Positions 63,639 to 64,000 of a stretch of DNA of 64,000 bases are shown here, one piece after another. The position numbers were made by a program, and so were the translations under genes. Under the pieces are notes generated by a model, which was not told the DNA's origin, did no database searches, and saw only the letters and a list, made by a program, of their open reading frames with translations. How positions within the stretch are numbered: the first letter of the stretch is position 1; each line of letters opens with the position of its first letter. Location of the stretch: contig NZ_JACHXM010000023.1 in NCBI RefSeq assembly GCF_014192055.1, positions 1-64,000 of the forward strand, written 5' to 3'. This DNA comes from Halomonas organivorans. GTDB taxonomy: Bacteria > Pseudomonadota > Gammaproteobacteria > Pseudomonadales > Halomonadaceae.

Positions 63639-64000
63639 GGGGCTTGATCGGCCTGTTATTTATCACCATGATCTGGCAGGAAGCGGCAATGGCAGAAAAA
63701 ACCGATAACTTCGGCATACGTTACAATGCTTATGTGCATACTCAGGGGACGGCCTGGTCATTGCGGGTCAACGATATCTTCGTGCGCGATAATATCGATG
63801 TTCCCTATGCTGACTACTCGCCCAATATCAGTCTGAAGCTTCGCGAGGGGAGCAACACACTATCCCTCTTGTTTTCACCGATTACTGGCCAGAACGATGA
63901 GACAGGAGAATATGAGTATGCACTGAATGATGGCGTCGAGATCGATATCGCCATTGGACGCAATAACTGGAAGGGTAATACCAGCGAGCGCCTGCATCTT
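63602..64000 (+). CDS. probable immunity protein, type B, 5' part (runs off the window)
   Basis: A frame from ATG 63602 stays open to the window end (133 codons). GAGGAGGAG lies 7 bases upstream and it overlaps the effector by 37 bases. A signal peptide (LLRGLIGLLFITMIWQEAAMA) is followed by YVHTQGTAWSLRVNDIFVRD, EGSNTLSLLFSPITG and NDETGEYEYALNDGVEIDIA, closely matching the orphan at 54398. An in-frame ATG at 63623 has a poorer ribosome site. This pairing with effector 3 shows that type B proteins belong with type 3 effectors. Confidence 0.8.
   Translation, partial: MGQASRHMGNLLRGLIGLLFITMIWQEAAMAEKTDNFGIRYNAYVHTQGTAWSLRVNDIFVRDNIDVPYADYSPNISLKLREGSNTLSLLFSPITGQNDETGEYEYALNDGVEIDIAIGRNNWKGNTSERLHL

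Noticed and set aside
49897..64000. Mobile element carrying the effector modules
   Set aside because: No transposase, integrase, terminal inverted repeats or tRNA attachment site was seen. The direct repeats are explained by duplicated module genes.

Overview
The window looks like the chromosome of a GC-rich gammaproteobacterium, most likely a Halomonas-like member of the Halomonadaceae. This rests on gene order (nudF-yqiB-cpdA and yqiA-parE-parC), the long leuA type, the cmoAB/pgi neighbourhood and the family matches. The genus is an inference. No rRNA, tRNA, CRISPR array, transposase or integrase was recognised.

Positions 1-26308 are mostly housekeeping. In order they are: a truncated unknown gene; a TPR lipid-free exported protein; nudF-yqiB-cpdA (nucleotide and cAMP turnover); cysD-cysN (sulfate activation); a small YeaQ/YmgE-type membrane protein; cmoA-cmoB (tRNA wobble uridine modification) divergent from pgi; yqiA-parE-parC (topoisomerase IV); serB; a TIGR02647-type small protein; leuA behind an apparent leucine-rich leader peptide and attenuator; an AraC regulator divergent from a TonB-dependent siderophore receptor and a Fes/IroE-like esterase, with a Fur-like box between them; and the epmB / efp / epmA set for EF-P and its lysine modification. 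Many gaps between these genes hold heptanucleotide-based inverted or tandem repeats (GCTTCCA and GGGCTGC units).

Positions 26309-49896 are a complete type VI secretion system (T6SS), all on the + strand: hcp, tssB, tssC, tssE, tssF, tssG, tagH (FHA), tssJ, tssK, tssL, clpV, a VasH-like sigma-54 activator, vasI/tagO, tssA, tssM, a GNAT protein, a 59-residue PAAR-like protein and vgrG. All thirteen core Tss components are present. Upstream of hcp lie three evenly spaced 16-bp palindromes followed by a near-consensus -24/-12 promoter, which fits control by the locally encoded sigma-54 activator. A Fur-like box and a 20-bp palindrome lie in the 706-bp gap upstream of tssB.

Positions 49897-64000 are the most unusual part: an array of cargo modules behind vgrG. 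Each module has a DUF4123 adaptor, a large protein of an unrecognised family (marked by GGQPLTESP and CVEC motifs) that is the likely effector, an exported protein that is the likely periplasmic immunity factor, and an 88-residue PAAR protein. Three adaptor/effector pairs, four immunity-like genes (the last cut by the window end) and three PAAR genes are present. Copies two and three are joined by scars made of a truncated immunity gene fused to the last 27 bases of vgrG. The third adaptor keeps the first 246 residues of the others but has a different C-terminal half, and its effector also has a different N-terminus. This suggests that the adaptor is modular, with a VgrG-side half and an effector-side half.
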